A DNA stretch of 64,000 nucleotides from Quillaja saponaria (GCA_029379385.1 CM055606.1:3658001-3722000); one strand, 5' to 3'; shown: positions 14,401-24,564, numbered from the stretch's first letter. Numbers and translations are program-made. The notes: a model not told the origin generated them from the letters alone.

Positions 14401-14593
14401 ATATATTACTTTCTATTTATTTGCTCTCTAGATATATATCTATAAATATATATATCCATAAAACATATACTTAAATCAATTCTTATCACAACATGAAATT
14501 TTAATTTATATACATATATATCTTGTTATTATTATTATATAAATTATCTTTCTATTTTATACACACTATCTATTAAACTATCGAATTATCACA
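11442..14593. mobile_element. Probable solo LTR, copy 1 of a long-LTR family
   Basis: The segment begins TGTCACACCC at 11442 and probably ends ATTATCACA at 14593. CTAGT at 11437-11441 and TTAGT at 14594-14598 would be a target duplication matching at 4 of 5 bases. It is homologous to the element at 46476-48871 over several blocks: the first 90 bases (ACATGACTGGCTGAA versus GTATGACCGGCCGGAT), the block around 12150-12410 with GGCCAACGAGTAACCCAGCC, GGGGCTGAGCACTC and CACTTTGTTGGCCCTTAT, and the block near 12900-13010. It encodes no transposon protein. Since the second copy has a perfect 5-bp duplication and TG...CA ends, both are best read as solo LTRs of one retrotransposon family. The right end of this copy is less sure because the right third is AT-rich and diverged. 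Confidence 0.6.
14380..14407. repeat. (TA)n microsatellite
   Basis: An uninterrupted run of TA dinucleotides of about 28 bases, inside the right part of the copy-1 LTR. Confidence 0.9.
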
Positions 14594-14598
14594 TTAGT

Positions 14599-16204
14599 CA
14601 TTTTATTTATTATTCTTTTTGGCCAAAAATATATTTGCTAGTAGTTATAGTTATATTATAACCATAGCCTTTCTTATATTATATTTTTGGTCTAAGGGCC
14701 ACGGAACAAAATATATTTTCTCTTTCAATAGATCACTTCATCCTATGAGATTCCATCCAAAACATTTTAAGATAATATTAAGAAATTTTAATAATTAAAT
14801 CAACTGATATATTTAAAAATTTATTATCTTTATAAAAAAAATTGTGTATTTTCTATATTCTCCCGTCATTTATGTAGGAAAATTATACAAAATCAAATAA
14901 TAAATTAATATTTAATTTGTTAGTATATAAATTTTATAAAGTCAATAAATATATTTTCTTAACCACTAAATCAATCCATGACTTTCCCATCAGTGCATCA
15001 AATAATTACTCCAAAATAATATAATGTTTTAGTTATCAATCATTTCTGTGGAAGCCCACTAATCAAATTATGGTTGTTGCTCCAAGTGGGCCTTTCATTT
15101 GGACCTTGAAACAAATGTATAAGCCTTTAAAAATGGGCCTTTCTGTGAGCTCTAAACCAATACTGGTATGTATTAATTAGGATATTAGTGGTGAAGATTC
15201 CCCACTAAAGTGACTAGGGAGTGGCTTGAAATTTGAAGGTATCTAATGATTATGATCTCATAATTATCAAATCTTGAGAATAAATTATTGATGATCCAGG
15301 GAGTCTGGTGCAATTGGCCTATCGCTACTCCTGACTTAGAATTCTGGCAGTCTTGGTCCTATATTTTGATAAGGTTTTTGTTAAATATTACAAATCTATA
15401 AATCACATGAGAAGATCTGAAACCGTAATTTGAAGATTAGTGACAATGATGAGCGGTGAAAATTTGAAAAACAGACGAAACTAACAGTGGTGATGATCAT
15501 CAACGAACTAGGCTACGAAGGAAAACAATGGAGAGGTGATGACTTGATAGTGATTTTAGTTTATCTTGTTTGGCTTATGAGAAAATGAAGAAATAAAATT
15601 TATTTTTTAATTAAAAATTTTTTTCTCATATTTTTTGAAGTCTTAAAGATTAATATTTTTCCTTTAATTATTATACTATTTTTTTAAACTATGTTTTTAA
15701 TATTATACGTAATTATTGTTCTAGTTTTTCAGAATGGTCTCAATTTTTAATTTAGTACTCCGTGAATATTTTTAGTTAATTTTATCTTCTAGGATTCATA
15801 AACTTTCAATCAAATTACATTATCTCTTTATCGTGTTATGCATAAATAAAATAATTATACACAATTTAATGATAAAATGATCAAAAAAAATTTACAAGAT
15901 ATAAAAATAATTTATGTACATTATTATCTTTATTTCAAGTGTAATTATTTTGTTAATTTAAGACATGTAAATAGAAAAATAGAACTTGATTTAAAAAATT
16001 TGAATCTTGAAAAATAAAATTAATCGAGAAAATTCTTGAAGGTTTGATCTGCAAACTGATTTAATTCTACAAGGCCAAAACAGTAGATAAGTCAATATAT
16101 TATATGCCACATGACGATTACTTGTTTTTACTAGCTTAGTTTATTATTATTTTATAAAAACCATGTGTCACATTTTTATGCGTCAATTAGCCATGTCACC
16201 AGTC
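14599..16204. other. Intergenic, AT-rich, no gene recognised
   Basis: No exon or transposon protein is visible between the solo LTR and the pararetrovirus. The last hundred bases, with repeated GCCACATG and GCCATGTCACC motifs, look like part of an older dispersed repeat into which the viral segment inserted; the sequence appears to resume at about 22519. Confidence 0.4.
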
Positions 16205-17087
16205 ATTTCAAGAAGATAGGAAAATGTAAGATGATCTCCATGATGGAGAGGGTGTACATGGATCTTGACTCATCTTCCATGATGGAGTAGAGAATCATGG
16301 TTTTGAGAAAAGAACTTAAACCTGAAAGTTTTTCAAACTTATCCTTTTCTAGGATAATGGTTCCTACGAAACCCATCTCAACACTTTCTATGTCAAGACT
16401 GTCATAAGGACTGAAAGATAATTTTGGAATGTTAATATTCCAGTATTCAGAAGGTATATGAATATTAAAGGAAAATTGTTCTAATTTTTCCATTAATTTA
16501 AAATGATGAGCATTGTCTATGCTACTGATTATTTTGAAAGATAATTCTGTTGGGAGAATCATCTTGGCTTTTTCGTAGAGACTAATTCTCTTGACTTTTT
16601 GAAATACTGGATCATCGTCTGTTTGACTTCCCAATAATTCAGATAATTCAAGAATAGTGTTAATTTGTTCAAAATTAACATTCTTGTCCCAATTAACTTC
16701 TTTTAATACTTTTTTAGTAAGAAATTTAAAATTTTTGAAGATATTAGCTTGATTAACTAATTCCTCGGCAAGCTTTCCCATGTATTTTCTGAAAACTGAT
16801 TTTTTCTCTAGAATATGGGATTTCCATACTCCATTTAACAGTTCATAAAAGTTTTCTGGTAAGCCTGGGTTATAGAAATCTGAAACCTGTTTAGTTTCTT
16901 CTTTCTTTTCTTGAATGACTAGTTTTTCTGCCTTTTTCACTGTTTGTGAATAGGTCAGTGGTTGACTCAACAGGTTTTGTGAGTATTGTATGAAATGTGG
17001 AGGCTGGTATGGTATTTGAGGAGGTTGTATGTATAGTGGTCTACTATACATAGATTGAGGACTGTACCTGAAATATGCTGGCTGCAT
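16203..17087 (-). pseudogene. Last pararetroviral open frame, 294 aa, function unknown
   Basis: Open frame in the same register as the polymerase region and separated from it only by the TGA at 17127-17129, so it may be the C-terminal part of the same polyprotein or a separate gene. Residues 1-45 are rich in Pro, Gln and Tyr (SRPLYIQPPQIPYQPPHF). The rest is mostly hydrophilic with Lys and Glu, and I see no known motif. Its position after RNase H is where caulimovirids carry the transactivator/viroplasmin, but I cannot confirm that. The last dozen residues come from the 30-bp terminal repeat and the stop lies in the flanking host DNA, so the natural C-terminus is missing. Confidence 0.55.
16209..16238 (-). 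repeat. 30-bp direct repeat, terminal copy
   Basis: Identical to 22284-22313 over 30 bases. It is the last viral sequence before the host flank and is fused to the end of the 294-residue frame. The sequences on both sides of the two copies differ. Confidence 0.85.
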
Positions 17088-17126
17088 AATTTCATTGACA
17101 GGTGTGGCTGGTCTGTTTATGGACTG

Positions 17127-17582
17127 TCATTGTTTAGGAATCCTGTTAGCACTGGAGGATTGTCCTGTTTTAGGATTGATCCTTGCCTTTGGCTTGACAG
17201 TTGTCCATTCTCCTGTGGATTCGAATAAAGGCTTTTTTCCTTTATCCTTTTTCTGGCTCATTTCTGCTAGAAAATCTGCAAGAAAATTTTTGTTACCTTT
17301 GATATGTTCTATATCAAAAAAATATTGACAAATATAATTATACCATCGAATCCTTCTTGGATTCTCTTCTCCTTTTCTTGATTTCAAAAAATTCATAATT
17401 GATTGATTATCAGTACGAATAAGGAATTTTTCTGGTGCAAGAAAAATATGAAATCTCTTTATACCATTTTTTATGGCTAAGAGTTCTTTTTCGTAAATAA
17501 TGTAATTAATTTCATTGGGCTTAAATTTTCCTGAATTATAGCCACAAATTTTTTCTTCTTTATTTACTATAGCTTTTAACAC
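17127..17582 (-). pseudogene. Pararetroviral RNase H region
   Basis: Contains the RNase H pattern typical of caulimovirids and Ty3 elements: NYIIYEKELLAIKNGIKRF at about residues 26-44, then IRTDNQSIMNFLKS at 55-68 and the FLADFLAEMS motif near residue 100. It continues in the same frame as the reverse-transcriptase segment upstream, separated by a TAG at 17589-17591. After the domain comes a basic, serine-rich linker that ends at a TGA. No zinc-binding HHCC or DDE integrase follows. Confidence 0.8.
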
Positions 17583-17588
17583 TGCTCC

Positions 17589-18146
17589 CTAGTGTTCTTC
17601 ACTGGCATCAGTTTCTAAAATTAGTCTATCATCTTGTTTAGGAAAATAAACTGAAGGGAGATTTTTTATCTCATCCTTTATAGACTTAATTATTAAAGAA
17701 TCACTTTCTTCCCAAAAGAATTGTTTATTCTTTTTGAGTTTATTTAATAAAGGTTTTTCCTTTTTGGATAAATCCTTTATGAAATTTCTTCCATAATTTA
17801 AAATTCCTAAAAAACTTTGTAGCTGTTTTTTGTCTACAATTTCATTAGGAAAATCTTTAATTTTTACAAGAATATGATCTTGTAATTGAATTCCATTAGG
17901 ACTCAGTTTTAATCCTAAGAACTCTATTTCTTGTTTTTCTATTTCTATCTTTTTAGGACTCAAGATAATTCCATTGTTTATGAAAATATCTTTGACCTTT
18001 TCTAAATGAGTTCTATGTTCTTTTTCTGTTTTAGAAAAGACAAGAACATCATCTATATATACCAGACAAAAATCTTTAATGTCTTTAAAGAGTTTGTCCA
18101 TCCATCTTTGGAATATCTGTGGAGCATTACATAAACCGAAGGGCAT
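17589..18146 (-). pseudogene. Pararetroviral reverse transcriptase, C-terminal part
   Basis: Begins with MPFGLCNAPQIFQRWMD and carries the catalytic YIDDVLVFS motif at about residues 30-38, then the thumb region (EFLGLKLSPNGI, LQSFLGILNYGRNFI). These motifs are diagnostic for Caulimoviridae/Ty3-type reverse transcriptases, which copy the pregenomic RNA into DNA. It shares one frame with the segments on either side. Its upstream boundary is set by the in-frame TAG at 18222-18224 and its downstream one by the TAG at 17589-17591. Confidence 0.85.
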
Positions 18147-18221
18147 AACGGTCCATTGGTAATGTCCATATGGAGCACTGAAAGCTGTTAATGGCTTTGA
18201 CTCTTCTGTTAACTTTATCTG

Positions 18222-18506
18222 CTAAAAACCTGATTTACAATCAAATTTACTAAAATATTTAGCATGTCTGATTTGATTAATTAGAACATCCTTTCTAGGA
18301 ATAAAATAACCATCGAATTCAAGATTTTGATTTAATCTCTTGTAATTGATGACCATCCTAGCTTTTCCTCTTTTTATTTCAGAGTGGTTTCTTACCATAA
18401 AAGCTGGACTAGAATGAGGACTATTAGTGTTCTCTATTAATCCCTTATCTATTAGCTCTTTGATTTGAATTTTAAACTCGTCTATATCCTGTTTAGTATA
18501 GACCAT
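18222..18506 (-). pseudogene. Pararetroviral reverse transcriptase, N-terminal part
   Basis: Holds the fingers region of the enzyme: LIDKGLIENTNSPHSSPAF, then KARMVINYKRLNQN and the start of the first catalytic motif, KYFSKFDCKSGF, directly followed by TAG. The reading frame also stays open upstream from 18506 to a TGA at 18624-18626, so the natural product was longer at its N-terminus. The internal stop removes activity. Confidence 0.85.
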
Positions 18507-18677
18507 TAGTTTGACTCTAATTATTTTGTTGGGATCATTTAATCTTAGACTACAATATCTAGGATTTCTTTCCCATAATTTTAAAGGGTCTTCACTAAAG
18601 TTTGGTTCTAACTGTTTGTATAATCAATGTGAAGTTTCTAAGGTCTGAATTTCTCCTTCCTTTTTAAAAGGTTCAAA

Positions 18678-19769
18678 TCATTTGTCACATCTATACTTAT
18701 GTTCTACAAGTATAGGTATAGGTATTCTAGAATTATTCAGAGATAATTCTAAACAATTATTATCTAATTTTAAAGGAAAATATTTTTGTAAAAAATTATT
18801 TCCTAATAACATGTCACCATGCATTAAAGGAAAACATAATATCTTTGGAATAAGAAATTTTTTATTTCCTAACCATATTGGAATATTTTTAGCTTTATAT
18901 TCGATAACAGTTTCTCTGCCATCTATTCCTTTAGCTAAAATTGGATGTTTCATAATTACCCATTTTTCTATAGGTAAAGCATTAATTCTACAAGTACTTG
19001 TTGTAGCACCTGTATCAATTAAAACATCTAATTGATATGATTTATATCCTGAAAAATTAAAATTACCTAAAACATAATTATATTTCTTTTTATTTTGGTG
19101 AGAAAAAATGATGTCTTCATTTTCTCCAATTAATAACTGGGATACAATTATAGTATTAAATTCTTCATTTCTTGAAGAACTATTAGATCCTGGAAGTATT
19201 GGAAAATTAACATTAGAATTTATTATTCTGGAAGTATTTCCTATACTCCTGTCTTCAGAGAATTGATCTTCTTGATTTTCTCTTTGACTTTGACTTCTGA
19301 ATTCTAAATTAGGAATCAACCGTGGTTGACTGCTACTAAAGGATCTTCTATCCCTAAAGTAGAGATTACTTCCTGAAGCTTGGAATTCTATAGGTTGAAC
19401 ATTTCTTTGTTTCCTATTTTCAGTCAAGTCTGTTATAAGCCAATCAGAAGGTATTTCTAGGTCCTTCCAATTTATTAATCGTGGTTGAATTTCTGAATCA
19501 AATCCACGTGGCTCAAATATTTCTACAAATCTTCTATCAACCTCTCTAGTTGATGTTTGGGGTAGATTGGTTAACTCATAGATGGATTTCCATTCTATGG
19601 CTAAATCATTACTGGTTTCTATCATTCCTATATTCTTAGTTTGAATTCTAAGTTTTAAAGAATTCTGAATATTAGGGTCATTGATAGATATAAAATAATT
19701 TGGCTTTATTTTAAACCAAACTACTCCTGTGACTAGATTAGATTGGATTCCTCCTATGAAGGCTTTCAT
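18678..19769 (-). pseudogene. Pararetroviral movement-protein C-terminal part plus aspartic protease
   Basis: The first roughly 80 residues continue the 30K movement-protein fold that starts in the preceding frame. A Ser/Arg/Asn-rich linker (residues about 110-210) follows. Then comes a retropepsin: DVLIDTGATTSTCR with the catalytic DTG at about residue 250, and DMLLGNNFLQKYFP near residue 325, a pair typical of caulimovirid proteases. The frame ends at a TGA (18678-18680), but the same register continues through reverse transcriptase and RNase H to 16203, so this was probably one long polyprotein gene. Confidence 0.8.
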
Positions 19770-19782
19770 AGGGTCATTTAAT

Positions 19783-21936
19783 CTATTGTCGTACAGGATG
19801 GCTAATATAGGGGTATCTATTCCTTGACTGAAATAATGCTTTTATTTCTATCTGGATTATCCCTATATGGATATATCTAATCTTAGGAAACTTTTTCTTA
19901 AGTCTCTTAAGTTTTTCTAAGTCAAATATGTTTAATTCGACTGATCCTTCTTCTGAGGTTTTAGCAGTAGTATTTCCTGAAAACTGCTCAAAGTGTCTAG
20001 CACTCCAGAAATTGAATTTAGATATTCTATAGATTTCTTCCTTTGTAGGATTTCTTATCCTTAAAGAAGATTCTTCTATCTGCATATCTTTTTTTATTAT
20101 ATCTCCTAATTTTGTAACTTGCTGTTCAATATTAGGGACTTCCTGAAACATAAAAGAAAATTCTGACTCACTATCTGAACTTTCTTCTTCACTAATTATT
20201 TCATATAAGATAGACTCGTTATCAGAGATTTCTTCTCCGTAACATTTTTCTAACTTATTAGCTTCTAGCATCTTATTCATTTTCTTGCCACTTTTTCCTT
20301 TATTAGGACATTGTGGGGCATAATGGCCTGCTTCATTACAGATGTAACACTTACAACCTTTTCTAGGTTTCCATGTGCTCTTCTGTCTTCTAACATATTT
20401 TTTATGTGACTTAAACTTACGTGGAGATTTTTTCTTCCATTTTTTCCAAGTAAACCTTTTTGGTTTTGACTTGTTATGTTTATCCTTGTCACATCCAAAT
20501 TTCCAATCATCTTTGAGAATCCTGGTGCAGTATCTATCACCTACTTGCTTTTTGACTTGTTTAGTCGCCTTAGCTGTTAGACAGTGATCTAAGCCCTGCC
20601 TAATAGCATACTTAACTCTATTACCTAGAGTGTCTTCTCCATTAGTTTTTTCTAAAAAATGAGTATATGTGTTATTACACAATTCATCCCATGGAGGAGG
20701 TAACTTATGAAAATACTGATTAAGCCAAAATTCTGACTCAATAGCATCTAACTTATGATAATATTTTTGAAATTGTTTAGAGAATTTTTCTAATTCCCTT
20801 ATATCACATAATTTTATTTTAGTCAAAGTATAGTTTACTTCTGACTTTAAATTTTGAGAATCCATATATCCACAAAATTCTTTCTTAATTATATTTACGA
20901 ATTCTTGTAGGATCTGATCAAAACCTTTAAAAGATTCGAGCAATCCTTTCTTTTGGGTTATTCCTTTTATAGAATTTTCCCATTTTCTTAAAAATTGCAA
21001 AGTGTCTCCTTGCAACGTTCCTGCTATGAAGTCTAAAAATTGTTCTTTAGACCAAGAGGTTTTATAATTGGTTATGACTATGGACAATGACTGTGCCCAT
21101 TCATCTATAGTTTTCTCGTAGTCTTTTATAGGAATATTTGTTAAATCCAAATATGTCCCATTGACTGCTACATTTTGTTTATTCAAGTCATCTTTTCTAG
21201 AGACTGTAGGAATTTCAGAAGTTGATGGTTTTCTATCATCTTCTTCTTTTAGTTCATCTATCTCTGTTTGAGAATAGACCTTTGTTTCAGAATCTAGATC
21301 TAAGTGATCTGGTTCTTCAACCTTTCTCTTACCTTTTAATTCAGCTTTTTCTAAAAATGTTTTTTCATCATCAGAAGTGTCTGAATCATCACTTATAGTG
21401 ATTATGTTTTCAGATGTAACCGACTCTGGACTAGAATCACTTTCATCATCAGAAACATTTAATAATATTTCATAATTATGTTGCTTCATTAATTGTTCGT
21501 TCTGAACAAATAAGTCTTGCATCATACTTACTAATTTGTTTCTTTCTGTTATATCAGGTTCTTTGATATAACGACCTTTCCAATATTCTATAATTTCTTT
21601 TATAGCTTCAAACTCTTGTTTAGAGTTTTTCTTAGGTTTTACCTTTTCTTTTAAAGTACATATTTCAGTACCATAATATAACCTAGAAATTTCATGATCT
21701 TGCTGAACATGAATAGGGGGTTCATTAATACATTCTAATATTTTTTCTTGTTTTTTGTTAATTTTTTCAAAATTAAACATAGACAAATCTACTAGTGAGT
21801 TTAATACCCTACTTATACTATTGACAGATTTTTCTTCAGTAATATCTATATGAAGACTATGATCATAAAGTTTTTCTTTGTGATCTTCTCCTATTATGCA
21901 CTTAACATGTTCCATGCTGGATAGATTATGGTTCAT
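19783..21936 (-). pseudogene. Pararetroviral coat protein and start of movement protein, 717 aa
   Basis: A long open frame beginning at an ATG near the end of the leader. Residues 1-250 are acidic and serine-rich (DDESDSSPESVTSEN; SDDSDTSDDE). The coat-protein core lies at about 270-490, with DEWAQSLSIVITNYKTSW and FVNIIKKEFCGYMD. A strongly basic segment follows (KKWKKKSPRKFKSHKK), and then a CX2CX4HX4C zinc knuckle (CYICNEAGHYAPQC) at about 530-545, which binds nucleic acid. The last 60 residues open a 30K-superfamily movement domain (IRYIHIGIIQIEIKALF), which is then lost to a frameshift at about 19800-19830 and continues in the next frame. The frame itself has no internal stop. Confidence 0.85.
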
Positions 21937-22198
21937 AAGACCTCTCTAGGGATACAAATTTCACTTCAACAACAGGGTTCAAAACAGCCTATTTACGGCC
22001 AACAACACCCAAACAGAAGTTACTTATCCCAAAGCATATAGGATTTTAATCAGCCAGAAATGTAAAACAGTAAGCAATAATAGAAAAGAGATACAAGAAA
22101 ATTTACAGAAATAGCTTCACACTTATATTAACTGAATACCAATTGTCACTGGTACAAGCTACTGGTACAAACTACTACAAGCTTTGTTGATTACAAAA

Positions 22199-22210
22199 GC
22201 TCTGATACCA
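22199..22210 (-). promoter_or_regulatory. Primer-binding site for initiator tRNA-Met
   Basis: On the minus strand the sequence reads TGGTATCAGAGC, complementary to the 3' end of plant initiator tRNA-Met, the primer used by Caulimoviridae and many LTR retrotransposons. It lies about 100 bases downstream of the predicted cap site and 260 bases upstream of the first large frame. Confidence 0.85.
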
Positions 22211-22283
22211 TTTAACTAACCGAGCTGCGGAAGGAAGGAGGATAAGGTGTATACAAGATGGTGAGGGAGAGAATTCTAAAATA

Positions 22284-22313
22284 CAAGAAGATAGGAAAAT
22301 GTAAGATGATCTC
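22284..22313 (-). repeat. 30-bp direct repeat, leader copy (candidate R region)
   Basis: Thirty bases identical to 16209-16238. In transcription order it starts GAGATCATCTTAC and ends CTATCTTCTTG. It begins about 27 bases after the TATA box, so it covers the first transcribed bases. Confidence 0.85.
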
Positions 22314-22330
22314 TAATGCTTAAGCATCAG

Positions 22331-22342
22331 CCTATTTATAGG
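22331..22342 (-). promoter_or_regulatory. TATA box of the pararetrovirus promoter
   Basis: The minus strand reads CCTATAAATAGG. Transcription would be expected to start about 30 bases downstream, near 22308-22313, which is where the 30-bp direct repeat begins. Confidence 0.65.
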
Positions 22343-22518
22343 AAAATTCTAACAAACATCATAATTACATTAGGTAAGAAGATAAGAAAGAATCTACTTT
22401 CTTTGCTGTAAAGCAGATTACTTTAGCTAAAGTTAGATATGCATTATCTCTTCAGCTGGGGAGCATTGTTAAAAGCTATAGTAAATAAAAGCAATGTCAT
22501 CTTTATCAATGTTAATTT

Positions 22519-24120
22519 AAACGTGATGTGACTAAATAAATTGGAATAATTTTATAATTTTAGTGACTCAATTATAAAAAAATAAAAATAACAGGGACTA
22601 AATTGAAATATGGCTCTCACCTCGGAGACCAAATATATATAAAAAAGTCCAAGTGAAATTAGGCATCGAATGAATCTAATCATATTATGATTCAAATTTA
22701 TATTCGATTTGAGGTAGAGAAAATTTGAGCCCGCGGTATGAATTAGATTTATCAGGCATATGCAAATTTTTTTCTTGACTTTATTTTCTTTTATTTAACA
22801 ATATCAATTATACAATTTACTTATCATTTAAACACAAAAGATTGGATATAATGAATCGAATATATATCTTATTTTATTTTATTTGAACAAATGAAAATCT
22901 CTAATATGGATTAAATTAGCATTCATGATATGTTCATCAGATTTATTCCAATGCGCTTCCTACAAAACCCATGTCTACATCCAGGTTGCAGGTAATTTAA
23001 AGTTCAAATCCCACACCCACAACTACCCAGAACTCAAAAGACAAACTAAAGAAACAAAATTTCACCACTGTAGAAATGTTAGTTGGATTTCCTACAATGA
23101 GCATAAAGCACATGTCAATCTTTGGACATTGAAAGTGTAAAATTTTCGAAACTAAAGAAGCAGTTAGACCTTTATAATTAGAACTAACTAATACCAACCC
23201 ATATTTGAAATTAGAAAGCTATGTTAGTAAATTTGACTAAGGTAACTCTTGTCAGATTATTGTGCACTGTAGTTTGAATTAATTTTTGAAATATTTGCTT
23301 GAAGTATTATACCTAATGCATTTTTTTAATTTTTTTGATTTTTCAACAAGTATTCTCATATCTAGTGTGAGTTTAAACTCGTTCGGGGTTCGTTGATGTC
23401 TCTCCTCACAAATTTTTTCTTACAGGCTCAAACTCCTAAACTTTCCTCACAAATATTTTTCTGCACGCTCGAATTTCTAACATTACAAAAATTCTCAATC
23501 ATTGAACTCAAACTGAGCTTACTGCTTGAACCACATAAGTCTTGTGAGTATTTTCTCAAAACTTAAACCATGTTAATTTAACTATTCCTTATAGTTCAAA
23601 TTCCTTTAAAATACTTGTTGATAGTATAATCTCCATTTCTATTCTCAAAATCTAGAAGGCTGTCATGTTTTAGGTTGTAAATTTATATATAATAATAAAA
23701 GCAAACCCCATATGAGCGTCTAATGTGGAGCAAATGAGCAACCATGTGTTTTGAATTCATACAAAAATATATATACAAGTCAACCATTTCTAAGTAGTGC
23801 TTTGCATTATGATCCACATATTTCAAACTTCCTATGATAACTAATCCCAATATTATTTTAATATACTCTGTCTATACTATATAGACAGACCTTCACGTGA
23901 CGTGCCGTCACAACCACTCTAATTAGCTCCATTCATATATTACTATAAACAACACCAATCGCATACCATTAATCAAAAGAGTAATTATTATTCACATTGA
24001 GAAGCAAAATTGTGGATAAAATTATATAAAAAAATGTATTATATGAAATTTTATCATCTAAACAATAATGTCTCTGTTTAATCATAATAAAGCTACGGAA
24101 TCACATAATCACAAATTCAA
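22519..24120. other. Intergenic, no gene recognised
   Basis: Right flank of the pararetrovirus followed by ordinary AT-rich intergenic DNA. The first 100 bases look like the continuation of the repeat seen to the left of 16204. I see no exon, RNA gene or transposon protein. The open frames at 22925-23140 (+) and 22997-23197 (-) overlap each other and match nothing. Confidence 0.4.
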
Positions 24121-24126
24121 TTTCTG

Positions 24127-24151
24127 TTTTTTTTTTTTTTTTTTTTTTTTT
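24127..24151. repeat. T25 homopolymer (A25 on the minus strand), downstream of the CLE gene
   Basis: A run of 25 T on the plus strand, located 93 bases after the stop codon of the minus-strand CLE gene, so in sense orientation it reads as an A tract after the 3' UTR. It may be a simple repeat or a poly(A) remnant. Confidence 0.8.
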
Positions 24152-24243
24152 GGGGATGAATTAATAGACAAGATTACAAAGGGGGCATGAAGAAGAATAC
24201 AAAAACAATATATATTTATGAATTAATTAACCTCTCTTGATCA

Positions 24244-24564
24244 TCAATGATGTAATGGGTTTGGACCAGTTGGTACAAGCCTCATCTCATCACCATACCG
24301 TGGATCAATCTTGGTTTCGGCTGGCTCCGGATGGCGGTGGTACTGATGGTGGTGGTGGCGATGATGGCGGTGATGGAGAAATGGAGTGAAATCAAATGAT
24401 CTTGTAGCCAAGAGTACTTTTCTATTGCTTCTCAAAGTTTGTTGGTGGTGATCATGGTTGGGAGTGAAAGTGAACCATTCAAAGAAGAAGAAGGAGAAGA
24501 AGAATATTAAAGAGAGCCAAAGAATGAAACTAAATAAATGATGGGTTTTGATGATCATGGCCAT
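24244..24564 (-). CDS. CLE (CLAVATA3/ESR-related) signalling peptide precursor, 106 aa
   Basis: An intronless gene encoding a small secreted prepropeptide. Residues 6-34 form a strongly hydrophobic signal peptide (FSFILWLSLIFFFSFFFFEW). A variable middle region follows, with a His-rich stretch at about 64-78. The CLE dodecapeptide RLVPTGPNPLHH occupies residues 95-106 at the very C-terminus, directly followed by the stop. CLE peptides are cut out, often hydroxylated and arabinosylated on the prolines, and sensed by leucine-rich-repeat receptor kinases to control meristem or vascular cell fate. From memory, the dodecapeptide is closest to the Arabidopsis CLE9/10/12/13 group, which has RLVPSGPNPLHH or similar; here Thr replaces Ser. 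All key residues are present, so the gene looks functional. The start at 24564 is the first Met before the signal peptide. Confidence 0.93.
   Translation of the reverse strand: MAMIIKTHHLFSFILWLSLIFFFSFFFFEWFTFTPNHDHHQQTLRSNRKVLLATRSFDFTPFLHHRHHRHHHHQYHRHPEPAETKIDPRYGDEMRLVPTGPNPLHH

Larger units (their letters stand above)
16209..22514 (-). mobile_element. Endogenous pararetrovirus (Caulimoviridae-like), decayed, about 6.3 kb
   Basis: In transcription order on the minus strand it carries a promoter with TATA box (22331-22342), a leader with a tRNA-Met primer-binding site (22199-22210), a coat-protein region with zinc knuckle, a 30K-type movement region, a retropepsin, a reverse transcriptase, an RNase H and a last open frame of unknown function. 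There is no integrase and no pair of LTRs, which points to Caulimoviridae rather than a Ty3 retrotransposon. The order coat-movement-protease-RT-RNase H is as I recall it in cavemo- and solendoviruses. It is inactive: one frameshift lies near 19800 and five in-frame stops start at 18678, 18624, 18222, 17589 and 17127. ATTT at 16205-16208 and 22515-22518 may mark the insertion point, but caulimovirids do not need a target duplication, so the ends are provisional. Confidence 0.85.

Noticed and set aside
17095..19035. Plus-strand frames at 17095-17328 and 18682-19035
   Set aside because: Shadows of the minus-strand polymerase and protease regions.
16209..22514. Reading the pararetrovirus as a Ty3/gypsy element with one LTR lost
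   Set aside because: No integrase after RNase H, no TG...CA ends, and the sequence before the terminal repeat lacks the promoter part an LTR would have.
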